Origin: Bradyrhizobium sp. CB82
Lineage (GTDB): Bacteria > Pseudomonadota > Alphaproteobacteria > Rhizobiales > Xanthobacteraceae
DNA length: 64,000 nt
Direction of reading: 5' to 3'
NCBI RefSeq assembly: GCF_029714405.1
Contig: NZ_CP121650.1
Span: 7,073,001 to 7,137,000 of the forward strand
Position numbers and translations under genes: made by a program. Positions 52,835 through 61,632 of the stretch are shown here, one piece after another (position 1 is the stretch's first letter; every line of letters begins with the position of its first letter). The notes beneath the pieces were generated by a model. That model was not told where the DNA came from, searched no databases, and was given only the letters and a program-made list of their open reading frames with translations.

Positions 52835-54184
52835 ATGCTGAGCACTGTCGGCCGGCTGCTCTTCGCGACGGTCTCTGCGTGGATAGCACTAAGCCAAACG
52901 AGTTGCGCGGAAGATCGGCTATCTTTGCCCAAAATGGTCTTCGCCCACTACATGGTTTGTTGCCCTACGAATGGGCTCGGCGCGACCGTCGAGGACTTTG
53001 AGCACGAAATCGCTATAGCAAGAACTTATGGACTCGATGGGTTTGCCCTGAATGTGCCGGGTTGGTCACGAGAGCCTCACTATCTTGATATCAGTCGGCG
53101 GATGTTTGCAGCCGCAGAACGGTCTGCCCCATCGTTCAAGCTCTTTCTGTCCTTCGACGATGCCCCCGTCAGTGACAGCGCAACGATGCTGATCGAGCTT
53201 TCGGCCAGTCCCGCCTATCTGCAGGTTGAAGGCCGTCCAGTGGTCAGCACCTATTCGGGCACGCCAGAATGGGGCGCGGCCTTGAGGGAGCGGCTGTCTT
53301 CCTCTGGAGTAAGGCCATTCCTTGTCCCCAACTACCAGTATCTCACGGACAGAGTCTGGTCGCGGAACTACAGCCGCCCGACGGCGCAATTCCTCGACAG
53401 CCTTTTTCGCGGCCATCCCGACATCAATGGCTATTTCGTTTTCGGCCCCGATCTCGGCTACGCAAAACCACCGACAGACGGACCGCTGGTGGCCGCGCGG
53501 AGCAAATTTGCGGGCAAACTCTCGATGATTGGCATCAGCCCATATTATCGAGGCCTGCGCGGCAATTTTCGCGTTTTCGAGAGCGGAGGCTTCGAGGGCA
53601 TGGCGACACAATGGACGGCCGCCATCGAATCGGGGGCAGACTGGATCGAGATCGTTACGTGGAATGATTGGGGCGAATCCACCTATGTCGCGCCCTATGG
53701 CGACATCAGGCGTCAGGATCTATGGAATTACCACTGGGGTCCACTTCTGAGCCACGAGGCATTCCTGAAGGCGAGCCGCTATTATATCGATTGGTTCAAG
53801 TCATCGCGGCGCCCGCGCATCGACCATCCATCAATCTACTATTTCTATCGCCTCCATCCCAAGTCTGCCTACGGCATAGCCTCTCCCGACACCAACGAGC
53901 AAGGGCGCCCCAAGGGCTGGGAAGACCTCGTAGACTGCATTTGCGTGACGACCTTTTTGCCTCGGCCTCTAACGGTCGATGTGACCGTGGGAGGCCATCG
54001 ACGGTCGGCAACGATGCCGGCAGGTGTCCACCACTATGCGTTCGAAATGTCCGAAGGTCCCATAGTCATGACGATCATCGATCAGGGCCGGTCGATCGCG
54101 GAAAAGCAGCTGGAATTCCCTATCACGAACACTGGCCAGACCGGAAACTTTAATTACTTCGCAGGCGAGATTCCACTACCCTGA
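52835..54184 (+). CDS. Secreted glycoside hydrolase family 71-like (alpha-1,3-glucanase type)
   Basis: A 449-residue protein with a signal peptide (RLLFATVSAWIALSQTSC, possibly a lipoprotein Cys). The mature part starts MVFAHYMVCCPTNGLG and continues EIAIARTYGLDGFALNVPGW, LFLSFDD, and VTWNDWGESTYVAPYG, which are the GH71 landmarks. Characterised GH71 enzymes from fungi cleave alpha-1,3-glucan; bacterial members are hardly studied. The ATG at 52835 is chosen for the signal peptide; a longer frame to 52658 overlaps the divergent gene. Its place among EPS genes suggests it trims or releases the polymer. Confidence 0.82.
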   Translation: MLSTVGRLLFATVSAWIALSQTSCAEDRLSLPKMVFAHYMVCCPTNGLGATVEDFEHEIAIARTYGLDGFALNVPGWSREPHYLDISRRMFAAAERSAPSFKLFLSFDDAPVSDSATMLIELSASPAYLQVEGRPVVSTYSGTPEWGAALRERLSSSGVRPFLVPNYQYLTDRVWSRNYSRPTAQFLDSLFRGHPDINGYFVFGPDLGYAKPPTDGPLVAARSKFAGKLSMIGISPYYRGLRGNFRVFESGGFEGMATQWTAAIESGADWIEIVTWNDWGESTYVAPYGDIRRQDLWNYHWGPLLSHEAFLKASRYYIDWFKSSRRPRIDHPSIYYFYRLHPKSAYGIASPDTNEQGRPKGWEDLVDCICVTTFLPRPLTVDVTVGGHRRSATMPAGVHHYAFEMSEGPIVMTIIDQGRSIAEKQLEFPITNTGQTGNFNYFAGEIPLP

Positions 54185-54235
54185 GGCGGGTTCTGGCTTT
54201 GAGCGCCCTCCATCGCAGGGTCCAAGACAAATCAG

Positions 54236-55582
54236 ATGATCGAAATCGCTCTCGTAGCTCACATAGTTTTCTTTGTCGCTCTGGTTGCAGGACTGAGCGC
54301 ACGAGGCTTCCTCAACATCTATTCCGGACTAATGTTGTACTTGGCCTTTCATTTCATGGTCTTCGTGCAGCGGCCGTTGGTTGTCTACCTGTTCGACATA
54401 CGGTCCGAGTTCGAGTTCATGAGGTACATGCCGACGGACGAGGTCTTCCTGCGAACCCTCTTCGTGACCGACCTTGGCTTGCTGAGTTTTATCCTGGCCT
54501 ACCTTGCGTCGCTCGGTTTCAAGCCGATCCAACCGACATTCAACTACATCCGCGTCACGCAGTCCGAAGCGCGCTCGTTCCTGATCGCCTTCGCGCCACT
54601 CCTCCCGCTGATCCTCTATTCCTTCCTCCTCGCCCTCACCATGCGCCAGACCTATGGCGTGGGAGTGCTTCTGGAATTAGGCCAGATCAACATGACTGTT
54701 GATCCGGCTACGGGCCAGAAACTGTTTGCCGATACCACCGCCTATGTTGTCAATGCCCGCAATTTCGCCTTTCCATTCGCGGCGCTCCTGATCCATGTGA
54801 CGCGTGCGCGGTGGTGGTCCTACCTAGCGATATCCTTTTGCGCGCTGATTGCACTCCAGCTCGGCGAGAGATGGGAGATTGTGATTTCGGGGCTGGTCGC
54901 CAGCATGATGACGCTCTACATCTACAAACGACGCGCCTTCACCTGGGTCCACTACTCCGGGATGGCGGTCGTTCTTGCGCTGTTCGTCATGATCGGCCAG
55001 AATCGCGACAGCCTGATCAAGTTTCTGACCACCGGCGAGGTCGAATTCGACTTCGACATTGCAAAGTCCTCGTTCGGCGCCCACCCCGATTTCGCCAATT
55101 TTGATTTCCTCACCTATGTCATTGCCAAAGTACCCGCCGTCAGCGGAACCTACTCATACTTTACACAGTATCTCGGAATGTTCACCCAACCGATCCCGCG
55201 GATACTGTGGCCGGACAAGCCGGTCGGCTCGCCCGTAGTGTGGGTCAATCTCGACGCCTACGGTCACTTCACCTCTCGAACCACCTCGCTCGTCGGAGAT
55301 GGCTGGATCAGCTTCGGCTACCCGGGCGTAGTCATTACGTTGAGCTTGTGCGGATGGTTCTTCGGAGCAATGTTTCGGCGGTTCTGCCAACCGCGGATTT
55401 CGATTTATTTTTACTGCGCATATTTTTGGATGGTCGGGCTCTTGCTTCAGTGGGCCCGGGACGGCGGTTATAAAATCCTTGATTTTTTCCTGTTCTGCAT
55501 CGGCCCGCTCCTCCTCGCCTATGGCATCGAGCGGACGTTTTGGGGGCGACGAGTGCCGATTGCCGACAAAGCCGGAGCTTGA
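54236..55582 (+). CDS. Oligosaccharide repeat-unit polymerase (Wzy type)
   Basis: A 448-residue protein with about 11-12 membrane segments. Features typical of repeat-unit polymerases include a C-terminal periplasmic loop with IPRILWPDKPVGSPVVWVNL and SLVGDGWISFGYPGVVITL. It follows the GH71-type gene by 51 bp on the same strand. Third polymerase candidate in the window (others at 4845 and 19587). Confidence 0.85.
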   Translation: MIEIALVAHIVFFVALVAGLSARGFLNIYSGLMLYLAFHFMVFVQRPLVVYLFDIRSEFEFMRYMPTDEVFLRTLFVTDLGLLSFILAYLASLGFKPIQPTFNYIRVTQSEARSFLIAFAPLLPLILYSFLLALTMRQTYGVGVLLELGQINMTVDPATGQKLFADTTAYVVNARNFAFPFAALLIHVTRARWWSYLAISFCALIALQLGERWEIVISGLVASMMTLYIYKRRAFTWVHYSGMAVVLALFVMIGQNRDSLIKFLTTGEVEFDFDIAKSSFGAHPDFANFDFLTYVIAKVPAVSGTYSYFTQYLGMFTQPIPRILWPDKPVGSPVVWVNLDAYGHFTSRTTSLVGDGWISFGYPGVVITLSLCGWFFGAMFRRFCQPRISIYFYCAYFWMVGLLLQWARDGGYKILDFFLFCIGPLLLAYGIERTFWGRRVPIADKAGA

Positions 55583-55702
55583 AGCGTGCGGGAGAATGAG
55601 GCTCCGTCGCCGCTTTAGGCTCTTAAGCGTATTCTAACGGCCGTAGGTTCAAAAATGGAAATGCCCGCTTCGCCGATCCCAGCCGGCTAACCACGACGCT
55701 GA

Positions 55703-56047
55703 TTAGAGGTCCACAGATCTGTCCTCAGCTTTCCGTTGCGAGCGAGATGATTCGACCGGACGCTTTCCGTTTCTGTGTGCCGTACCACGCAGGGACAATG
55801 TCGTGCTCGGACGCGAAGGCAGGCTCGGCGCAAGAAAGCTTGTGACCTGCTTTGTCTCCTGACAGGTGCAACATTCCGACATGCTGCGGCGATAGCTGGA
55901 GGTAACGCCAAGCGTGGCCGTGACGAGCTGCACCTGCTGACGCCAACGCAGCCCAAGGCGTTCCTGGATGCAGTGATCGCAATAGGCCCGTCCGGCACAG
56001 CGGACGAGGAATTCATTGATCCGCTCTGGCACAGTTCTGCCACTCAT
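55703..56047 (-). CDS. Small protein with two CxxC motifs, hypothetical
   Basis: A protein of 114 residues starting SGRTVPERINEFLVRCAGRA after the Met. It holds CDHC and, about 40 residues later, CCTC in MSECCTCQETKQVTSF, so four Cys can form a small zinc site. Between them ERLGLRWRQQVQLVTATLGV is a likely helical segment. The first 75 residues look like a real conserved protein; the last 35 are Ser/Arg-rich and may be a run-on after a frameshift. The start could also be the ATG at 56065. I do not know its function. Confidence 0.55.
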   Translation of the reverse strand: MSGRTVPERINEFLVRCAGRAYCDHCIQERLGLRWRQQVQLVTATLGVTSSYRRSMSECCTCQETKQVTSFLAPSLPSRPSTTLSLRGTAHRNGKRPVESSRSQRKAEDRSVDL

Positions 56048-56480
56048 TAAGACGCCCCTAATCACATCAGTGCTCGCTTTGCGTGACTCAGCAAAGCTCG
56101 CGCCAGTTCTTCATAGCTAGATGGCAGCAACATGGTTGTGACACGCGGAAAGCACACGTGCTGTCATCCAGGATCAAATTAAGCTGATGGCCCCCGCAGG
56201 CCCCGTCTGTTCAGAAAAGCATTCCGTGTTCGAAAAGTCCCAGTCAGGCGATGAGAATGAACGCTTCAAAAGTCTTGCAGGAAACGGCACCCCGGACGCC
56301 TCCCGACAATCTCCTTATCCGACACGTAAGTCTGTACGACTTTTTACCAAGTTCAAAAGATTAATTTCACGAGTTCGTCAGCGACTCGTGCCGTCAGGCC
56401 CTTTGAACGCCCGACTGTTGCCCAGGCGCTGCACCAACCGCCTCCAGAAAGGCATCCAGCTCCTCGCGCACGCTCTGCTC
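56048..56480. other. Intergenic region before rfbD
   Basis: About 430 bp; no convincing gene. A plus-strand frame from 56187 overlaps rfbD and is not accepted. Confidence 0.35.
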
Positions 56481-57392
56481 TCAACGGCCACCACATTCTT
56501 CGGAGGTCACGAAGGCGTCTAGTTCTGCCGCAAGAGCAATGTCCCACGCTGGCGGCAGAAGCGCATAGGCCTCCTTGAGGCGCGTGAGATCCAGACGGGA
56601 ATTGGCCGGGCGCGCGGCCTTGGTCGGGTAGTCCTTGGTGGCGATCGGGACGACGTCGGCCACCTTCAGCGGCACGCCCCTGGACCGCAGCCCCTCGACG
56701 ATGGCGCTGGCAAAGCCATGCCAGCTGGTCGAGCCCGAATTGGTGAGGTGGACGAGTCCTTTCGCGCGCGCGAAGACATCGGGCAGGTCTGCCTGGCCTT
56801 TCCTCAGGATTTCAACGAGGGCCGACGCGATGGTGCGCGCCGTCGTGGGCGTTCCCCACTGATCCGAAACCACGCGCAGCGAGTCGCGCTCGCTGGCGAG
56901 CCGGATCATGGTGCGCATGAAATTTGCGCCTTGCGCGGCATAGACCCATGCGGTTCGCACCACCAGATGGGCGCCACCGGCCGCGCGAACGGCGCTCTCG
57001 CCTGCAAGCTTGCTGCGGCCATAGACCGAGAGCGGACCGGTTGGATCTTCCTCCCGCCAGAGCTCGCGACCGCTGCCGTCGAATACGTAGTCGGTGGAGA
57101 AATGAACCATCGGCACGCCGCGCGCTGCGGCCCAGCGCGCCAGAACCGCCGGCGCGTCGCCGTTGATCAGGAAAGCGAGCGCGCTTTCGTCTTCGGCCTT
57201 GTCGACGGCGGTATAGGCCGCCGGATTGATGATGAGATCGGGCTTGAGCGCATCAAGCTTGCTGGCGAGCGACTCCGGCTTTGACAGATCGAACTCTGCA
57301 CGCGCCGGCGCAAGGACCGTATACTGATCCCGCAGCAGAGGAAGCAGCGCTCCACCGACCTGTCCGGCGGTGCCAGTCAGCAGAATTCGCAT
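56481..57392 (-). CDS. rfbD: dTDP-4-dehydrorhamnose reductase
   Basis: A 303-residue SDR catalysing the last step of dTDP-L-rhamnose synthesis. The NADPH motif is LLTGTAGQVGGAL, the catalytic Tyr-Lys is YGRSKLAGE, and VHFSTDYVFDG is family-specific. The ATG at 57392 overlaps the rfbC stop by 1 nt (TGATG), which fixes the start; an in-frame ATG at 57485 lies inside rfbC. It is co-transcribed with rfbC. Confidence 0.96.
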   Translation of the reverse strand: MRILLTGTAGQVGGALLPLLRDQYTVLAPARAEFDLSKPESLASKLDALKPDLIINPAAYTAVDKAEDESALAFLINGDAPAVLARWAAARGVPMVHFSTDYVFDGSGRELWREEDPTGPLSVYGRSKLAGESAVRAAGGAHLVVRTAWVYAAQGANFMRTMIRLASERDSLRVVSDQWGTPTTARTIASALVEILRKGQADLPDVFARAKGLVHLTNSGSTSWHGFASAIVEGLRSRGVPLKVADVVPIATKDYPTKAARPANSRLDLTRLKEAYALLPPAWDIALAAELDAFVTSEECGGR

Positions 57393-57946
57393 CAGATTTG
57401 CCCGTAGACTGGAAGATTCTTGACGTCGGCGAGCAACGGGGCGGCCGCGTCCTTGGCCGAGAGCGAGGGATCGTCGATGCCCCATTTGATGCCGATCGCG
57501 GGATCGTCCCAGCGGATGGAGACCTCATCCTTGGGGCTATAGAGGTCATCGCATTTGTAGAAGAAGTCTGCCGTCTCGGAGAGTACGACAAAGCCGTGGG
57601 CGAAGCCGCGAGGCACCCATAACTGACGCCGGTTGTCTTCGCTCAATTCAACGGCAACGTGCCGCCCAAAATTCGGGCTGCCGACGCGGACATCGACCGC
57701 AACGTCGAGCACGCGGCCGCGGAGCGCGCTGACCAGCTTGCCCTGGGTCAAGGGGTTCTGCAGGTGCAGACCGCGCAGCACGCCGCGGGCCGAGCGGGAC
57801 ATGTTGTCCTGAACGAAAGGACGATGTATGCCCGTTTCTACGTAACGTTGCAACTGGTAGGTTTCCAAAAAGAAACCGCGTTGATCGCCAAACAGCTTCG
57901 GTTCAATGATCAGGACTTCAGGAAGATCTGTCGAAACTACATTCAT
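57392..57946 (-). CDS. rfbC: dTDP-4-dehydrorhamnose 3,5-epimerase
   Basis: A 184-residue cupin-type epimerase, second-last step of dTDP-L-rhamnose synthesis. DQRGFFLETYQLQRY, the catalytic His in VLRGLHLQ, DVAVDVRVGSPNFGRHVAVE and the Tyr region FFYKCDDLYSPKDE match the family throughout. The start at 57946 faces rfbA across a 112-bp divergent region. Confidence 0.97.
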   Translation of the reverse strand: MNVVSTDLPEVLIIEPKLFGDQRGFFLETYQLQRYVETGIHRPFVQDNMSRSARGVLRGLHLQNPLTQGKLVSALRGRVLDVAVDVRVGSPNFGRHVAVELSEDNRRQLWVPRGFAHGFVVLSETADFFYKCDDLYSPKDEVSIRWDDPAIGIKWGIDDPSLSAKDAAAPLLADVKNLPVYGQI

Positions 57947-58058
57947 CTGCAGCGCCTACGCCTCGGCGTCATCAATTTACTCTAGCTCTATAACAAACAA
58001 ACTTGTGCAGTGCACGCTATCTGCTACACCTTTGAATAGTAAATTTCTGTGAGGGGTT
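57947..58058. promoter_or_regulatory. Divergent promoter region of rfbCD and rfbAB
   Basis: This AT-rich 112-bp gap must contain both promoters. A perfect palindrome GTGCAGTGCAC lies at 58005-58015 and may be an operator. Promoter boxes cannot be assigned with confidence. Confidence 0.5.
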
Positions 58059-58934
58059 ATGAAGGGGATCATTCTCGCCGGGGGCACCGGCTCGCGTCTC
58101 TATCCGGTCACGACCGTGGTCTCGAAGCAACTACTTCCGGTTTTTGACAAGCCGATGATCTATTATCCCCTCTCGACGCTGATGCTGGCGGGGATCAGGG
58201 ACATTCTCATCATCTCGACCCCGCAGGACAAACCGCTGTTTCAGCGGCTGCTCGGCGACGGCGCGGACTTCGGTCTGCGGTTTGAGTACGCCACACAGGA
58301 AACGCCGCGCGGGCTGGCGGATGCGTTCATCGTCGGGCGTGAATTCGTCGGCTCGGATTCGGTCGCCCTGATCCTCGGCGACAACATCTTCTACGGCCAC
58401 GGACTGCCGAGCATGCTGTCGAACGCCTCGTTCCGCAAGACGGGCGCAACCGTGTTCGGCTATGTCGTGAACGAGCCGCAGGCTTATGGCGTCGTCGAGC
58501 TCGATGCGACCGGGCGCGCGCTCTCGGTCGAGGAGAAGCCGAAGCAGCCGAGATCCAACGTCGCGGTGACAGGGCTCTATTTCTACGACAATGACGTGCT
58601 TGATATCGCGGCCAACGTAAAACCGTCGACACGGGGCGAGATCGAGATCACCGATGTGAACAGGACGTATATGGAGCGCGGCGATCTCTTCGTCGAAGTG
58701 CTCGGCCGCGGCTTTGCGTGGCTCGACACCGGCACGCACGCCTCGCTGGTTGAGGCCAGCCACTTCGTGCAGATCCTGGAGCAGCGCCAGGGCCTGCGCA
58801 TCGCTTGCCCCGAGGAAATTGCGCTACGCCAAGGCTACATTTCGCTGCGGCAATTTGAGATTGTCGCCGAGAAATCTGCCAAGAGCAGCTATGGCGAATA
58901 TCTGAAATCCGTCGCGCGCTCCTACGCGCGCTGA
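58059..58934 (+). CDS. rfbA: Glucose-1-phosphate thymidylyltransferase
   Basis: A 291-residue nucleotidyltransferase making dTDP-glucose from glucose-1-phosphate and dTTP. The signature [16 protein letters not shown] is at the N-terminus, followed by [19 protein letters not shown], the Asp in [10 protein letters not shown] and [12 protein letters not shown]. Full length. GAGGGG precedes the ATG. First gene of rfbAB. Confidence 0.98.
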   Translation: MKGIILAGGTGSRLYPVTTVVSKQLLPVFDKPMIYYPLSTLMLAGIRDILIISTPQDKPLFQRLLGDGADFGLRFEYATQETPRGLADAFIVGREFVGSDSVALILGDNIFYGHGLPSMLSNASFRKTGATVFGYVVNEPQAYGVVELDATGRALSVEEKPKQPRSNVAVTGLYFYDNDVLDIAANVKPSTRGEIEITDVNRTYMERGDLFVEVLGRGFAWLDTGTHASLVEASHFVQILEQRQGLRIACPEEIALRQGYISLRQFEIVAEKSAKSSYGEYLKSVARSYAR

Positions 58935-58954
58935 TCCATTTTCCGGAGGCACGC

Positions 58955-60022
58955 ATGCGCTTCAAGGGTTCCACGATCTTCGTCACCGGCGGCGCCGGCT
59001 TCATCGGCTCGGCCGTGGTGCGGCACCTGCTGCGGGATACGCATGCGCGGGTGGTGAACATCGACAAGCTGACCTACGCCGCCAATCTCGACTCGCTGCC
59101 CGGCGCGCAAGGCAATCCGCACTATGCCTTCGAGCAGCAGTGCATCTGCGACGGCCCGGGACTGCGAGAACTGTTCGAAAAGTATCAGCCCGACGCGGTA
59201 ATGAATCTCGCCGCCGAAAGCCATGTCGACCGCTCGATCGACGGCCCCGGCGAGTTCATCCAGACCAACATCGTCGGCACCTTCACGATCCTCCAGGAAG
59301 CACTGCGCCACTGGCGCAGCCTCGCGGGCGAGAAGCGCGAGCGCTTCCGCTTCCTGCACATCTCGACCGACGAGGTGTTCGGCACGCTCGGTGATGACGG
59401 CCTGTTCACGGAGACCACGGCCTACGCGCCCAACTCGCCCTATTCGGCGAGCAAGGCATCGTCCGATCACCTGGTACGCGCCTGGCGGGAGACCTATGAG
59501 CTGCCGACCCTGGTGACCAACTGCTCCAACAATTACGGGCCCTATCACTTCCCGGAGAAGCTGATACCGCACATGATCATCAAGGGCCTGGGGGCTGAGA
59601 AGCTGCCCGTCTATGGCGACGGCAAGAACATCCGCGACTGGCTGTTCGTCGAGGATCACGCCAAGGCGCTGAGCCTCGTGCTGGAGCGCGGCGAGTTAGG
59701 GGAGACCTACAATGTCGGCGGTCGCAACGAGCGCACCAACCTGCATGTGGTGGAGACGATCTGCGACCTGCTCGACGACCTCGCCCCGAGCATCGACGGC
59801 CCGCACCGCCGCCTGATCTCCTTCGTCACCGACCGCCCCGGCCACGACCGCCGCTACGCCATCGACGCCACCAAGCTCGAGCGCGAGCTCGGCTGGCGGG
59901 CCGAGGAGAACTTCGAGACCGGCATCGAGAAGACGGTGCGCTGGTACATCGAGCAGAAGCCGTGGTGGCAGGCGATCCTGGAGCGGGGGTATCAGGCGAC
60001 GCGGGTGGGATTGAGCAAGTAG
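58955..60022 (+). CDS. rfbB: dTDP-glucose 4,6-dehydratase
   Basis: A 355-residue extended [20 protein letters not shown] binds [33 protein letters not shown] and the catalytic [12 protein letters not shown] are all family-specific. It makes dTDP-4-keto-6-deoxy-glucose for RfbC and RfbD. GGAGG precedes the ATG. It starts 20 bp after rfbA. Its GC content is notably high at the third codon position compared with the genes that follow. Confidence 0.98.
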   Translation: MRFKGSTIFVTGGAGFIGSAVVRHLLRDTHARVVNIDKLTYAANLDSLPGAQGNPHYAFEQQCICDGPGLRELFEKYQPDAVMNLAAESHVDRSIDGPGEFIQTNIVGTFTILQEALRHWRSLAGEKRERFRFLHISTDEVFGTLGDDGLFTETTAYAPNSPYSASKASSDHLVRAWRETYELPTLVTNCSNNYGPYHFPEKLIPHMIIKGLGAEKLPVYGDGKNIRDWLFVEDHAKALSLVLERGELGETYNVGGRNERTNLHVVETICDLLDDLAPSIDGPHRRLISFVTDRPGHDRRYAIDATKLERELGWRAEENFETGIEKTVRWYIEQKPWWQAILERGYQATRVGLSK

Positions 60023-60410
60023 CCGCCCAAAACTAACCCGCTCTAAGGGCCGGCCATCAAAAATTGAAAAACAACCCCATGCAAAGGGGTCGAGGCTTGG
60101 GCGCATTTCGAGCGCTCAACCCTCACAACACATTGATTTTTATAGATAAATTAGCAGGAAGACGCAATCGGGGAAAAATCCCCCCAGCCCGTTGGATCAA
60201 ACGATGCAAAGAGACCCAATTCCGGTCACAGAGGTAACTCCACTTAGATTTTCGCGCGGAGCGAGTGATCACGGAGCAGATGTATGCCGTTGATGCGGAT
60301 GACGTGTTCTGGAGGAAGGCGTCTCACAGGACGCACGGCATCAATTCACTCTTTTGGTTACTTGGACATGCTCCAATGATCTGCTTAGGAGCTCACTCAG
60401 AGTAAGTACT
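60023..60410. other. Intergenic region with two small hairpins
   Basis: ACCCC-ATGCAAA-GGGGT (60074-60090) and TGGGCGC-ATTTCGA-GCGCTCA (60098-60118, one G-U pair) lie close together after rfbB. Neither is followed by a T run. They mark the junction between the GC-rich rfb genes and a lower-GC segment. Confidence 0.45.
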
Positions 60411-61565
60411 ATGAAGGTTCCAAGGAGCCTCACTCGTCGCAATGTGCTCGCGTCGCTTACAGCGTCCGCTATTTGGCAACGCGCAGCTCACTCCCAGCAG
60501 TCCCAGGGATCACGACCGCTCGTCGGCGCGATTAGATGGGATGCATGGTACGTGCCCGGGTCCGTGACGACCAATGCCGTGCAAACGTCGTTACGACCAG
60601 AGAAGTACCGTTGGCGTCTTCCCTTCTTTGCTGAGGTTCATCCCGGCGGAGAGCCAACGCTGCCACCGATCTCCCAAGCAGAGATGGACCTAGAGATTCG
60701 CCAAGCGAGCTTTGCTGGGCTCGACTATTGGGCGTTCCTTGCATACAGCAATGAGGACCCGATGTCGGCTGCACTCTCTAAGTATTTGGCGAGCCGATTC
60801 AAAGATCGGATCAAGTTCTGCATGTTCACAGAACTTAATCGTTGGGGAACTTCGAGCCAACCGGCGCAACTGATTTCTGAGCACATTTCGCTGATGAAGC
60901 GTCCGGAATATGTGCGGGTGCTCGATGGGCGGCCCCTCTACTATCTCGGATTCATCGACCAAAAATTAGTCACCGAGCGATGGGGAAGCAGCGAGCAAAT
61001 GCGAGGTCAAATAGAGATCTTCCGTGCACAGTGCGTCGCATCCGGAATTGGCAATCCTTACATTGTCCTCGCAGGAACATCCTCAGAAATCGGTTACTGG
61101 TCACTCCTGGGGGGAGATGCTACCGGCGCTTACACGATCAGCGACCCGCGGGGCACCGGGGACTACGCATCGTTGACACACTTGGTCGAGCAGAGATGGC
61201 AATCAATGTCACGCTATGGACTTCCGGTCGTTCCCACGGTGGTCACGGGATGGGACCGCAGACCAAGAATTGAGCACCCCGTGCCTTGGGAGCACAGTCA
61301 AAAGCCGGGCGTGGGCACGGAATTCCACTTTGATACTCCCACCGGAGACCAAATAGCTGAGCATCTGAGACAGGCTATTCGGTTTGTGTCGAGGCAAGGG
61401 GACCACAGGGCACCGACCATCCTAATGTATGCTTGGAATGAAAATGACGAGGGGGGCTGGCTCGTGCCAACGGTACCCTGCAACACGCAACGTCTGGAAG
61501 TTTTGCATGATGTACTAGCCCCTGGTCGCTCGACCCCTAATCCTAAATGTGGGATCGAACAGTGA
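60411..61565 (+). CDS. Secreted WbsX/GH99-like glycan protein with Tat-like signal
   Basis: A 384-residue protein with SLTRRNVLASLTASAIW as probable twin-arginine signal. The mature part reads GAIRWDAWYVPGS, then ASFAGLDYWAFLAYS, a conserved Asn/Trp segment FCMFTELNRWG, and YAWNENDEGGWLVPTV near the end. These points fit the WbsX-like/GH99-like glycoside hydrolase group found in polysaccharide loci. The ATG at 60411 is preferred over 60354. GC is lower than in the rfb genes, suggesting separate acquisition. Confidence 0.75.
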   Translation: MKVPRSLTRRNVLASLTASAIWQRAAHSQQSQGSRPLVGAIRWDAWYVPGSVTTNAVQTSLRPEKYRWRLPFFAEVHPGGEPTLPPISQAEMDLEIRQASFAGLDYWAFLAYSNEDPMSAALSKYLASRFKDRIKFCMFTELNRWGTSSQPAQLISEHISLMKRPEYVRVLDGRPLYYLGFIDQKLVTERWGSSEQMRGQIEIFRAQCVASGIGNPYIVLAGTSSEIGYWSLLGGDATGAYTISDPRGTGDYASLTHLVEQRWQSMSRYGLPVVPTVVTGWDRRPRIEHPVPWEHSQKPGVGTEFHFDTPTGDQIAEHLRQAIRFVSRQGDHRAPTILMYAWNENDEGGWLVPTVPCNTQRLEVLHDVLAPGRSTPNPKCGIEQ

Positions 61566-61632
61566 ACCTCTGCAGGTTTGTTGAACTAGCCAATCTTTAC
61601 AGGTAGAACTAAATCAGTTTTGCACCCATGAG

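Noticed and set aside
55640-55670. GGTTCAAAAATGG as a tRNA T-arm
   Set aside because: No matching acceptor, D or anticodon arms nearby.
56187-56522. 111-codon plus-strand frame before and into rfbD
   Set aside because: Overlaps the rfbD 3' end antisense and has no recognisable features.
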